A DNA stretch of 64,000 bases, taken from NCBI GenBank assembly GCA_963691705.1, contig OY829540.1:2370001-2434000 (forward strand). The letters run 5' to 3'. Of the stretch, positions 34,276 through 46,430 are shown in pieces (the stretch's first letter is position 1; each line of letters starts with the position of its first letter). This DNA is from Viola odorata. Taxonomy: Eukaryota; Streptophyta; Magnoliopsida; Malpighiales; Violaceae. Below the pieces are notes generated by a model, which ran no database searches, had not been told where the DNA came from, and saw only the letters and a program-made list of their open reading frames with translations. The position numbers and the translations under genes were made by a program.

Positions 34276-37200
34276 TGTCGCGCCCCACGAAAATTAACAG
34301 AGGAATGCTAATTCACGAGTGTGCAACGAAATTCGGGACCTTACAATGCTCAGCGTAGATGGACGCCTCGCAGCATGCAATGAAGTCGCCACCCTAATTT
34401 GGTTGCTAGGCTTAGGGAACCCTAATCGTCATGGCATAGGAAATATAATAAGTAAAAAAACTAAAGGCACAAAAAAAGGGGTCTGGACCCCAGACAAAGG
34501 TTCGGGGTCGTGTTATGGTCTCGGGAAGGTGTTAGGCACCCGAGACACATCCGAAAACGGTTACCGGTTGATGAGAGAGGTGTTTAAAAAGGTGTTTGGG
34601 AAATACGTTTTGAAAAAGGGGGCCCTCAGAGGAATCGTCACTTTAGTCTTTATTATGATCGTGATGGGACTGAATTTTCCGTAAGACTGAATGAGCGCCC
34701 TCTTTTTTCATCATCGGGCCATGCATGACTAACTTAATTACTACGTGATCCTAACATGGATTGCTAACAGAGTACCATTTTAAATGATGGATTTAAAATG
34801 ATAGTTTGCTGTGGGATCGAAAGTCCCCATGTACATGCAGTCAATATAAGCGAGAAGTAAAATCACATGAACGCGGCATTTTAAGAAAGTCTTTAAACAC
34901 GTTGTGCATGTGGGTTGATTTTAGTTCTAGCAGTTCTATATATCATGCATACGATGGATATTTGCAGAAAGCATCAAATAAATAAAAAGGAATCGAAAGG
35001 CGTACTTTCGAGCGAAGCTTGAAACTAAAACCTGCAAAATGAGAGTGTTAGCGATAGCTCGAGAAATAAATAAGCAATTTATGAATGCAAGAATTTAAAT
35101 GACAGTTGATTGTATACGAGAAATGATGGATTTCACGCATACGAAATGAGATGCTGAGTTTGGTTGTATGCGAAAAATGATTGATTTTAAGCATACGAGA
35201 ATTTATCGCTAGGTGATTGCATACGAAAAATGATGGATTTTTCGTATGTGAGAATTTAAATGCTAGTTGATTGCATGCGAGAAATGATGGATTTTACGCA
35301 TGTGAGAATTAAAATGCTAGTTGATTGCATGCGAAAAATGATGGATTTTACGCATACGAAAATGAAATACTGAGTTGATTGCGTGCGAAAAATGATTGAT
35401 TTTAAGCACACGAGAATTTAAATGCTAGGTTGATTGCATGCGAAAAATGATTGATTTTACGCATACGAGAATTTAAATGCTAGGTTGATTGCATGCGAAA
35501 AATGATTGATTTTACGCATACGAGAATTTAAATGCTGGGTTGGTTGCATGCGAAAAATGATGGATTTTACGCATACGAAAATGAAATGCTGTTTTGATAA
35601 GTGCAGAAAAATTAAAGGCTATTGGCGATTTACAGGGAAGAAAAAAAAGTTTAATGATTTGCAGAAAATAAAACAGATTGATAATGTAGAGAATGGACAG
35701 TTAGATATTTGTGGAAAATAAACAGTTGATATTGCGACCGACCATGTAGGCGGTATTGAATTTAAATTGCTGAAATTTAAAGTGCGGAAAAGTAAACAGT
35801 TGATAATTTGCGGAAGGATTTCCAGCAGTTTTGCGAAAAATTAAAGCAGTTGATATTGCAGAAAATAAACAGTTGATATTGCGACCGACCATGTAGGCGG
35901 TATTGAATTTAAATTGCTGAAAGTAAATTGCTGAAATTTAAAGTGCAGAAAAGTAAAGTACGGAAAAGTAAACAATTGATAATTTGCGGAAGGATTTCCA
36001 GCAGTTTTGCGAAAAATTAAAGCAGGTGATATTTACGGAAATTAAAAAGCGACCGACCATATAGGCGGTATAATAAATGACTGAATTTAAATATCATGAA
36101 AATAAATATTGCGATAAGAAAGAAGCAATTCGGATATAGAACAATTAAATAACAAGTTGTCGCAAGAACGAGCATACGAAAAATATGGACCGGAAATGAC
36201 GCATGTGTGCATTTAAATCATGTATAAACATTTAAAGCATGGTATACGGCTATTTAATTTCGTGCATAAATATTTAATCATGGTATATAAATATTTAAGC
36301 AAAGCGAAATAATAAACAAGTATTGTAAATAATGATTAATTAAATATGGTATACGAATTAAATTAAACATTACGTACGAGCATGAAAAAAAAAATGACTC
36401 GAATGCTTGACGAAGAATTAATGGGCTGGGCCCCATGTGCTGAAATTGGTTAAAATGGGCTAGGAATAAATCCCAGCCCATAGCTTAATTGAAAGGAAAA
36501 GAAAAGATGGGCTTGGCTTAAGCCAAAGCCCATCATCATGATAAATAAAAGGAGGGACGGGCTTAGCCCGTCACCCTCCCTTCTTCTTCCTCGCAAGAAC
36601 AGCCCTGCTGTTCTTGCTTCCCACGTCGCCGGCGCCGTGGCCGGCGACTCAAATGACCCAAAACCCACTTGTAACCCCCCCAATTCGACTCGGATCAATC
36701 ACTCAACATGCCAACGATCCAATCAAGCAAGAACAGCACCCCAAAACGGGAGAAGAAGCCACGGTTTTAAAAGAAGAAGAAACATGTTAATTAAACATTT
36801 TTTGAGCAATTAATTAGTTAAAGCAACGAATGATTAAATGAAGGCAATGGAAGTGAAGTTAGCATGGAAACAAAGCTTTTAAAACAGATTTGAGTGGTTG
36901 ATCAAAGGCTTAAGGCTAAAAACGAAAATTAAAAGAGAGGAGCTTAGAGAGAGAAAGCTTGAAAGAAGCTCACCTTGCTTGCCTTTCTTTTCCTTGGTTC
37001 GGGTGGATGAATTGGCTAGGAGAATGGAGAGGGAGCAGGGCTGTTTTCATGCGAGAGTTTTTTGTAAGATTTTCGGCCCCTTTTTCGTTGAGAAACCGTG
37101 GCTATTTATAGCCAAAAATGCGTGGATGGGAGGACGCCGGAGACGCGCGTGGGTGGCCGGCTGGTCACGGTGGCAAGGCTAGAGGGAGGTGTGATGATGG

Positions 37201-38042
37201 CGGAGGCGTAGGGGCTAGGGAGCAGTTGGCTCGGGCGAGGACTTCGGTCGCTTCCCTCGTGCGTGCACTGTGCATGTGCATTATGCACATTAAATCAAGG
37301 GCCATTGATCTGGTTGACTTTCCTTGGTTGACCAGATCAATGGCCATGATCAAATGGCCTTTCATCTGATTTAAATGGCCTCGAGCCGGTTCCCGCGACC
37401 AAACGTTCTGACTTTTCGAGCCGAAGGTACCGTCGCGTAGAGAAAAATACGACGGGTTTAACCGTCTACAGCGAATGACGAGAATTTTTCGTTTAACGTG
37501 TTTATATTTGCGTGAAACGTTTGAACGGAAAAATAAAGACGTTACGCCAAAAATTACACGAAACGCTGTAGACCGTTGCGAGCAGAAAAAAATCTAGCAA
37601 CTAGTTGATGGAAAACATTTTAAAGTCAAGTTGCTGTCCGAGCAGGCTTACTCGGGTCCAATAAAAGCTCGAATAAAAATAATAATAAAATAATAAAAAT
37701 ACTAAAAAATGCGATAAAATACAAAAAATCCTAAAATTCACGAGATGCTCAAAAATGAAGAAAAAACTAGCAAACGACTGCTGGATAGTAAAAAATGTGA
37801 TTTTTAAGGCTAAAAATAATAATGATAATAATAACAAAAATACTTGACGAAAAATTAAAAACGCGATTTCGAAAGCTGACGAAGCTAACGATGATGCTAA
37901 AATGCGATGAAAACCCTAAAAATGCTAGCGATAGTAACTTAACTACAGACGACTGTAATTTAAGTAAAAATGACGGTAAATTAAACAAATGACAAAAATG
38001 CTAAAATTAAGTAAAAATGGCGTCAAAATTCGGGTATCAACA
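34276..38042 (-). repeat. E5 3' LTR (left copy)
   Basis: 3767 bp. It includes a 56-bp-period tandem array at 35104-35590 (word GCATGCGAAAAATGATTGAT). It also has a second repeat family around GCGACCGACCATGTAGGCGG (35736, 35882). The near-palindrome GGCTATTTATAGCC at 37100-37113 gives minus-strand CTATAAATAG, the likely TATA box. Open frames in it (such as 34319-34684) are identical in both LTRs only because the copies are young. Confidence 0.92.
35104..35590. repeat. Tandem array inside the E5 LTR
   Basis: About eight to nine units of 55-57 bp built on TTGATTGCATGCGAAAAATG ATTGATTTTACGCATACGAG. The same array is at 50648-51134 in the other LTR. Confidence 0.8.
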
Positions 38043-38055
38043 GTTGCCCCCTCTT
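38043..38055 (-). other. E5 polypurine tract
   Basis: Minus-strand AAAGAGGGGGCAAC abuts the LTR start TGTTGATACC, as in other Ogre elements. Confidence 0.75.
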
Positions 38056-38147
38056 TACTGTCTTATCGAAGTATTTGATAAGCAGTAAAGACAGTTGCCC
38101 CTAGATATCCAAATTTTGGCGACACAGCAGGTCTTACCTTAAACTTA

Positions 38148-39230
38148 CAGTGATGATGTCGCTCTGGGAGGAGGTAGTTGATGGATGCTGTCACTGGGGA
38201 TACAAGGTGCTCGCTTGATGTCACTCTGGGAGGAGGCATGCTTTGACATCGTCACTCTGGGAGGAGGTAGGTTGTTGACGTCACTCTGGGAAGAGATAGG
38301 TTGTTGACGTCACTCTAGGAAGAGATAGGTTGTTGATCCTGCAAAGATATATATAAATTTAGATCTATTCGGATATCGAGAGAAACATAATTTGCAGAAA
38401 ATGTAAATGACAACTACTCTATCGGAAATCGAAGGTATTTTTACGAAAACATAAATGACGGCTCCACTGGGGGGGTAATTGCTTGACATGTGACTGACGT
38501 TGTTTCAAGAGGATAATGCGCGATTCGCATGAAGTGTGAATAATTTGTCCTAATGATGTCTCTCTAAGAGGAGGAGAATAATTATGCAGAAATGTAGAAT
38601 TATGTGAAGGATGACACTCTGGGAGGGAAAGAAATACCAAGGCTGAAAAGGTAAAACTTCGCTATGCTATCACTCTGGTAGAAAAAGAAATGCTTGATGC
38701 TGAAAACTAAACCTACGATGTCACTCTGGAAGGAGAAGAAACGCTACGCTGGAGACTAAACTATGCTGTCACTCTGGGAGGAGGAGAATGCTAAGGCTGA
38801 AGACTAAATAAAATCAATTCCCGTAGGAGAAGACGCGGAATGCGGAAACTAAACTAAGGTCACTCTGGGAGGAGGAGATGCTATGCTGGAAACTAGGCTA
38901 TGCTGTCACTCTGGGAGGAGAAGATGCTAAGGCTGGAATGCAAATAACGTCAATTCCCGTATGAGAAGACGCGAGATGCGGAAACTAAATTAAGGTCACT
39001 CTGGGAGGAGGAGATGCTATGCTGGAAACTAGGCTATGCTGTCACTCTGGGAGGAGAAGATGCTATGCTGGAAACTAGGTTATGCTTGTCACTCTGGGAG
39101 GAGAAGATGCTAAGGCTGGAATGCAAATAACGCCAATTCCCGTAGGAGAAGACGCGGAATGCGGAAACTAAACTAAGGTCACTCTGGGAAGAGGAGATGC
39201 TATGCTGGAAACTAGGCTATGCTTGTCACC
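38148..39230. repeat. E5 3'-UTR minisatellite
   Basis: About 16 copies of GTCACTCTGGGAGGAGGAGA or close variants, in mixed units of about 46-90 bp. Some alternate with a CAATTCCCGTAGGAGAAGACG block, a higher-order pattern. Ends irregular. Confidence 0.8.
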
Positions 39231-42200
39231 AGTGGTGTTGATACGATCCTAGAATGCGCCTGCATCCTGCTCAGGAGGTAACGACCCCAAGAACAAGACT
39301 TTCCCACAATTTGCAGCCGTAAGCAGTCCTCACCTGATATTAGTGTTTGCACTCACGCTCTGAAACAAGGCTAAGTGTTTAACGCTCATAAAGATGCAAC
39401 TAACATGATACATAATTTACAGTTCGCAATGTCAATCCGAGTGAATAGACTTCGACTGAAGATGCACATGCATGGGCATTCTAATAATCGATGGGACTTT
39501 TACGGAAAAGAATGAAAGGACATGACAAGTCCGGAAAGAAGTTTGTTTTGGGAGAGCTTGCTTTGCTGGGGAGGCTTTTGATGAAGGTGATGTTTCGCTG
39601 ATTGTCCCGGATGTGGGCAATGTCTTGCTAAGTGGCCCTGATGTGGGCGAGGTATGCGAACTTCTTCGTGTTTTGCTGAGGATGCCTTCTTGATAGAGTG
39701 CATGAGCTCTGGGATCCTTGCTGGGGGTGCTTTTCTTTCGGCCAGGGGCCCTGTTCTTGAGTCTTCATTGGGGAGTGTCGTCGCTGCTCTTTTTGCGACT
39801 CACTACCTGAGTTGGCCTGGGGCCCTTTTCTTCTCATGTCCTTACTAGGGAGGCTTGCTTTGAGATTTCTCGAGTTGGCCTTGGGCCTCTTTTGCTTGAC
39901 TTCCTGGGGAAGGATGCTTTGAGCTTTCTCGAGTTGGCCTCGGGCCTCTTTCTCTCGAGTCCATTGGGGAGGTTTTCTTCGAGATTTCTCGAATTGAGTT
40001 GTCCCCGGGCTGTGCTTGCTTTGGCTCTTCGATTGTTCAAAGATCTCTGAGCATTTTCTTTCTTTTCTTTTCTTTTCCCTTTTTCCCCTCTCTCCTTTTT
40101 CTTTTTTCTCTCCCTTTTTTTTTTTTTTATATATATCCCTCCCCTTTTTTATTTGATTTGAAATGCAACAGAGCAGAGCAAGCACAGCCTTTATCTTGAT
40201 CTCTTCCCCTTTTGTCTTGAGGCCTCGGCCTTCGTCGTTGCTGCTTCTTCGGTGATAGTCCTTAGCGATCTCCTGGTGACCTTTTCCGTCTCCTTTGTCG
40301 TGAACTCGAACTTGGCGTGCTTTTACTTCCGGCTGGCAATTTTAGCTGAAACTGCTCTTTGGCTCCCGGGGTATGAGTGATAGCGAAGGTTTTGGGGAGT
40401 GATGACATATATGGTGGAAAGAGGGAAAAAACGAAAAAAGTGGAGAAAATCGTAAAAGTCCCATGTCACTTTATAGCTATCCCATGTCTAATGGCGCATG
40501 TACCCTGGATATTATGCGAACTCAACTAGTACCTAGTCAGGCTCTTACACTCATGAAGGATAAGGCGCGATGGCTCAAAGATGTTTACCGGGATTTGTTT
40601 GTGACTGCTTACGTCGGAGCAAACCGCGGATATAAGAGCAAACAGGTAATATCGTGGCACGGCACGTAATTGGGATAGATGTTGGAGTTAACAGAGGGAT
40701 TAAATATTCCTAACCTATGTTATGCATGAAAATGCTTATGAAAGTAGTATGCTTTTGTTTGAGCCGGGCTAAAGAGGGATTTTTGATTGATTTTTGATTT
40801 TTGATTGATCGGTGATTTGATTGCTAGAGGGTTTGATTGCTAGATGTTTGATTGCTAGAGTTTGATTGTTGGATGTTTGATTGCTGGATGTTTGATTGCT
40901 GGATGTTTGATTGCTAGGTGATTGATTGCTAGATGTGGGGGGGGGATGACTTATTGGCAACGTTCTAATGAGAATCTAAGGTTGCCCCCCAGTGGGCCAG
41001 ACGACCGTACTTGATTTAAAGCTAACAAAGCGAGTAGGAATGAAAACAAATTTAAGTAAGGGGAAAGAAAGATAGACTCCCCTAAGATGTGCAGCGGGAC
41101 TGCAAGGGCGTCTTCCACAAGTTCCATGCGGATGACAGTAAGATACTTCAAGTCCCTGTGAGATAAAGAGGGGACAGCAAAGTAGAAAGGGAAATTAATC
41201 AGAAAAAGAAGAAAAACGAGATAAGTTCAGGGATTCTCCCTTCCTTTAGCCCAGTTTTCGAGGGTGTCTACGACGTCGTCCCAGCTCAGGGACGCTTTGC
41301 TTTGATTGGTTTCTTTTCCAGCTGCTTTGTGGGAACCAACGATCCAAGTCGGAGTGAGGACGAGATCTGCAGCTGGTTCACTTTGCTTACCGGTCATTGC
41401 CGGACCTATGTTGATTGGCTTCTTGATTGCTTGGGGATAAAGGGGAAGACCCTCTGTCTCCAAAATGTGCAGCGGGGCTGCATGGGCGTATGCTTACCGT
41501 TCTTATGCCGACAATAAATGGGGGTAACCCGGTTCCTGAAACAGACAAGGTGATGACAAATGAGGAGTAAATGCAAGACCATTTTTGGTGAAAGTAATGC
41601 GATGGATAAGTTTTTAAGCTCTCCCTTTTGGAGGGGCCATCCATAGGTCACTGTGGTGTGACTTGTGTTGGATGTTTGTTGATGATGGCTTTGCTCTAGA
41701 GGCTTGATCACAGCTCTTATCTTTGCTCGGGTGATATCGTCAGTCAGCCGCTGGTGGCCCACAAATTAGAGGATCGATCTTCCTCGTGCTGATTCTGTTG
41801 AGGAGCTTCTTGAACAAGACCGCATCATGTATGTTGATTGTGATCCTAGGGGGGATAGGCTTTCACCGCATTTCTTTTCTGGCAGTTCCGCTTGCGAAGG
41901 TGCGCTGGGCGACACTGGCGTTTTGGTGATGGGCTCCTCTGAATTGGTGACAGCGATGAGAGCCAATGTTGCTAGCGTTCCGACAGCTCAGTCGGCGTTG
42001 GATGGGCTTTGTGACTTCGGTCCAGCATTCAGTCCTTCGAGACCGGTGGTTTACGGTGCCGGTTGTGCTGGTAGCACTGCGGGACAAAGAAACTTTGCTT
42101 TAGAGGGCGATGGTTTGCCTTAAAATCTTTCCTGATTCGCTCTTGAAGGTGGCTTGCTGCGGCAATTCAAGAGCTGCCACGAGCGGAACTCCCTGATTCT

Positions 42201-42486
42201 ATCATGATGACAAACTGAGGCATGGGAGCTTACATCCCTGCAAAACTTAAAATTGATTAGTGGCGTTAGTCTAAACGCCGTGCCCTGAGCTACTCCTGGG
42301 GAGCCATCTATGTCATGCCTCCTTTTGTCATCTCACCAGTTTAACAAGAAAAAGGATAACAAAATTTTAAAACAATACGCATCTCCTGAAAAACTTGTTT
42401 TATTAATTTCAGGACAAATGTTTGTGCTAGATTGTCATGATAAAACTCTATGTCCTTGGTCTGGCCGGATGGCGGTTCGCGACGCT
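39231..42486 (-). other. Rest of E5 3' UTR
   Basis: No convincing gene. It has three ~60-bp units around TTTCTCGAGTTGGCCT (about 39846-40005). A ~15-bp repeat TTTGATTGCTAGATG occurs about nine times at 40785-40935. Pyrimidine tracts lie near 40060-40150. The word TGTGCAGCGGG[AG]CTGCA is repeated (41093, 41466). Confidence 0.6.
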
Positions 42487-44815
42487 TCAGGCGTAGTAGG
42501 TCTTGACTGCATCGGCGTTCACCGGTCTTAGGAGATCGTCTCCATCCATGTTGGTTAATACTAGGGCACCCCCTGAGAATGCACTTTTGACCAGGTACGG
42601 ACCTTCATACCTTGGGGCCCACTTTCCTTGACTAGCCTCCTGATGAGGGAGAATCTTCTTCAGCACTAAATCCCCAGTCTTGAAATGGCGAGGTCGTACT
42701 TTCTTGTTATAAGCGTTGGCCATTCTCTGCTGATACAGTTGTGCATGGCAGATAGCGGCCAAGCGCTTTTCGGGAAGGAGGTTCAGCTGCTCGTACCTCA
42801 CTCTTGCCCAATCTGATTCTTCTACTTCAGACTCCGCCAGGATTCTGAGAGAAGGGATTTCTACCTCAAGAGGGATTACGGCTTCCATGCCGTATACTAA
42901 TGAATAGGGAGTTGCCCCTGTGGATGTGCGAGTTGCTATCCGATAAGCATGCAATGCGAAGGGGAGCATGTCGTGCCAGTCTTTGTGAGTGACCACCATC
43001 TTCTGGATGATCCTCTTCAGGTTTTTGTTTGCTGTTTCGACTGCGCCATTCATCTTTGGTCGATATGGTGACGAGTTTCGGTGCTTTACCTTACAACGTT
43101 GGCAAAGACTGTCGATCAATTTTCCATTGAGGTTAGTGCCATTGTCCGTGATGATGGTTTCTGGAACCCCGTGATGACAAATGATGCTTCTCTCAATGAA
43201 TCGCATGGTCATTTTCTGGGTGATGCTGGAGTAAGAGGCAGCCTCTACCCACTTGGTGAAGTAGTCGATTGCTACGAGGATGAAGCGATGGCCATTAGAG
43301 GCTGTTGGATGAATTTGGCCGATGATGTCGATTCCCCACATCGCAAAAGGCCAAGGCGATGTCATGCTGAAGAGTGGGGCTGGAGGGACATGGAGATGAT
43401 CCGCGTAGACTTGACACTTGTGGCACTTCCAGAAATAGCCGATGCAATCGCGCTCGATGGTGAGCCAAAAATAGCCTTGCCTCATGATCTGTCTGGCCAT
43501 TATGTGCCCACTTGCGTGAGTTGAACAGACTCCTTCGTGGATTTCTGCTATGATTTTCTTCGCTTCGGTCATGGTGACGCAACGAAGCAAAGCTCTATCC
43601 GCTCTCCTCTTATATAGAACCTCACCATCGAGGTAGAAGTCTAGTGCCAAGCGCTGAAGGGTCTTCTTGCTAACCCGGCTTGCCCCCGGTGGGTACTCCC
43701 GATTTCTGATGAATTGTACCAAGTCGTAGAACCATGGCTTCCCATCGGGTTCTTCTTCTAAGATGACACAGCAAGCCAGAGTTTCCTTTACTTCCACTCT
43801 CAATGGCTGAAGCATTATCCCGCACTCTAACTTGAACATTGATGCCAATGTGGCCAATGCATCTGCGAAGCGGTTCTTTTCTCTGTCGACTCGGTCGAAT
43901 TCGGTTTCCTCGAATTCCCGTGTGAGTTGGGTGAGTAGCCTTTGATAAGGGATGAGCTTGGAATCCCGTGTCTGCCATAGATCCTGGGCTTGATAGATGA
44001 CGAGTGCTGAATCGCCGAAGATTCGGAGCTTCTTTACTTTGAAGTCGATGGCTGCTGTCAGACCACTGATGCATGCCTCATACTCGGCGACGTTATTGGT
44101 GCATGGGAAGTTCAATTTGCATGCTATGGGGAATTGACGGCCATCTGGGGCTATGACCACGGCTCCTACTCCCTTGCCCGAGAGGTTCACCGCACCGTCG
44201 AAGAACATGGTCCACCAATCGTCTTCTCGGAGATTTTCTGTGATCTCATCTTCAATCATTATGATGTCCTCATCGGGGAAGTCGAAGCTCAACGACTCGT
44301 ACTCGTCCGAGGCATGATCGGCCAAGTGATCGGCGAGGGCGCTTGCTTTAACCGCTTTCTGAGTCACATAGATGATCTCGTGCTCAGCTAATAAGACTTG
44401 CCATCTACAAATGCGACTTGACAGGTATGGCTTTTTGAAAATGTATTTCAAGGGGTCCATGCGAGAGATTAGCCAAGTCGTGTAATACAACATGTACTGC
44501 CGGAGCCTTCGGGCGCACCATGCTAGGGCGCAACAAGTTCGTTCCAACATGGAGTAGCGCATCTCGCACTCGTTGAATTTTTTGCTGAGGTAGTAGATGG
44601 CTTGTTCACGCCTTCCTGATTTGTCGTGCTGTCCCAAAACACATCCCATGGCGCCGGCTGTGACCGTCATGTACATGAGCAGGGGTCGTCCTGGCGTCGG
44701 GGGAACCAGTACTGGTGGGCTTTGCAGATATGTCTTGATTTTCTCGAAGGCTTTCTGGCAGTCTTCGTCCCATTCTGCTTCTCCGTGTTTCCTTAGCATT
44801 TTGAACATCGGCTCG
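42487..44815 (-). pseudogene. E5 pol: RNase H, aRNH and integrase
   Basis: One long open frame (773 aa from the first ATG) continues pol after a frameshift near 44815. First RNase H: PLLMYMTVTAGAMGCVLGQ. Second, archaeal-like RNase H: WTMFFDGAVNLSGKGVGAVV, NNVAEYEACISGL, IFGDSALVIYQ (D, E, D present). Integrase: zinc domain HEGVCSTHASGH to CHKCQVY, then the DDE core MWGIDIIGQ, IITDNGTNLNG and MNGAVETANKN, and C-terminal RHFKTGDLVLKKI and WAPRYEGPYLVK. The frame ends NADAVKTYYA at 42487. All catalytic residues are present, so this half looks functional. Confidence 0.92.
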
Positions 44816-45922
44816 CAAGTGAGTGATAAAGCGAGCGATGTAGTTGATACGTCCTAAAAAGCTTCGTACTTCTGTTTCGGTGCTGGGAGCGGGTAGTTCT
44901 TGTATTGCTTTTATTTTATCAGGATCCACCTCTATGCCCCTGTTGCTGACGATGAATCCTAACAGTTTTTCGGAGGTAACCCCAAAGGTGCACTTAGCTG
45001 GGTTTAGCCGTAGCTGAAACTGTCTTAGCCTTTCGAATACCTTCTTCAAGATGTCCACATGATCTTGCGTTCCACGGGGCTTGGCTATCATGTCATCGAC
45101 ATATATCTCCAATTCCTTATGCATCATGTCGTGGAAAAGAGTGACGGCAGCACGTTGATAAGTGGCTCCTGCGTTCTTTAATCCGAAGGGCATTACTTTG
45201 TAGCAGAAGATTCCCCAGGGCGTGATGAAGGTTGTCTTCTCACTGTCTTCGGGTGCCATCTTGATTTGATTGTATCCCGAAAATCCGTCCATGAAGGAAA
45301 ATATGTCATTTCTGGCGGCACTATCTACCAAGATGTCGATGTGGGGAAGTGGGAAGTCATCTTTGGGGCTGGCTCGGTTTAGATCCCGAAAGTCCACGCA
45401 CATGCGGACCTTTCTTTTTTTAGGCACTGGCACTATATTGGCGATCCACTCGGGGTACTCGGCAACTCTCAAGAAACCCGCATCTAGCTGCTTGGTAACC
45501 TCTTCTTTGATTTTCAGAAGGATGTCTGGATGCATCCTCCGAAGTTTTTGCTTGACAGGTTGGAACTCAGGCTTCAAGGGGATGCGATGCTCGACTATCC
45601 CAGGATCGAGACCTGGCATATCGGCGTATGACCACGCGAATACGTCTGAGTAGTCTTTGAGGAGAGAGATCAACCTTTCTCTCTGAGTCATGTCCAAGGT
45701 GGTTCCGATCTTGACCAACTTCTGATTCTCGTTGCTTGCCCCCAAGTTTACTTCGTCCAATTTCTCCTGATGAGGGGTTATTTCCTTTTTTGAACTTTCC
45801 AGGAAACGGGCCAATTTGCCAGAAACTTCAGCCTTGTCTTTGGTCTTGATGAAGATTTCTTCGCCAGTAAAGACATAGGTTTTATCAAGACAATCCGAAC
45901 TAACATTCATCCCGAAATTAAA
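44816..45922 (-). pseudogene. E5 reverse transcriptase
   Basis: The frame enters after a good 3' splice site (TTCTTTTCGCAG) with NFGMNVSSDCLDKTYVFTGE. Ogre elements are known to splice an intron between protease and RT. RT motifs: LDAGFLRVAEYPEWIANIVP, VRMCVDFRDLNRASPKDDFP, FSFMDGFSGYNQIKMAP, FGLKNAGATYQRAAV, IYVDDMIAK, KLLGFIVSNRGIEVDPDKI. The frame ends in nonsense after ARFITHL. The expected TCEPMFKMLRKH is read one frame over, so a small indel near 44815 breaks pol. Confidence 0.9.
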
Positions 45923-46430
45923 CTGCGAAAAGAAGAGATGCATAAAAATAGAAATTGCATACATATTGATTTTTAACAAAAGGAAACATGAGTCCCTACA
46001 AAATGTCTTTGCACGAAAACGTAAAAAACACATATATATTTTTTATTTTTTTATTTTTTCCAAAAGGAGTACTTTCGGAGAGACATTCGGAAGCATGGCG
46101 ACGGTCCAGTTGCACACAGACTCCCCTGACTTCTTTACGAAAATGACTGAACCAGGCGACGATTCTTCTTCTCCCGGAGCATCAATACAGGAATCTGAAG
46201 CTATATTGACCACGGTAGGATTCATGTCGACGACTCTGACTGTGAGGGAGAATGTGGCTCTGATGTGGGGATACATTCGGCCTTCCATGTCATGCCCCCA
46301 GTATCAGCAAATTCACTCGTTACTGGCCCAGCTTGAGACATATATTTGCGGGAACAAGAGGTGGGAAGACCGTTATTGACGGTGTCGACTGCCTCTACCT
46401 CACAAGTCTTCTTCCCCGCCTTTTCCATCG
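45923..46430 (-). other. E5 gag-RT spacer where protease should be
   Basis: No DSG/DTG/DNGS active-site strand or LGRPW-like strand in any minus frame. It holds a Ser/Glu-rich segment (CIDAPGEEESSPGS) and the putative intron end at 45923. A GTAAAG near 46140 (minus) is a possible donor. Confidence 0.55.

Noticed and set aside
34319..34684. Conserved 121-codon ORF present twice (also 49863-50228)
   Set aside because: Both copies lie in the two near-identical Ogre LTRs on the strand opposite to transcription. Identity reflects LTR youth, not selection.
36538..37369. Small ORFs repeated at 52097-52929
   Set aside because: Copies within the two Ogre LTRs, with no family similarity; explained by LTR duplication.
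38148..39230. CRISPR-like array of regular repeats
   Set aside because: Units are contiguous and degenerate minisatellite, in a plant retrotransposon 3' UTR, without unique spacers or cas genes.
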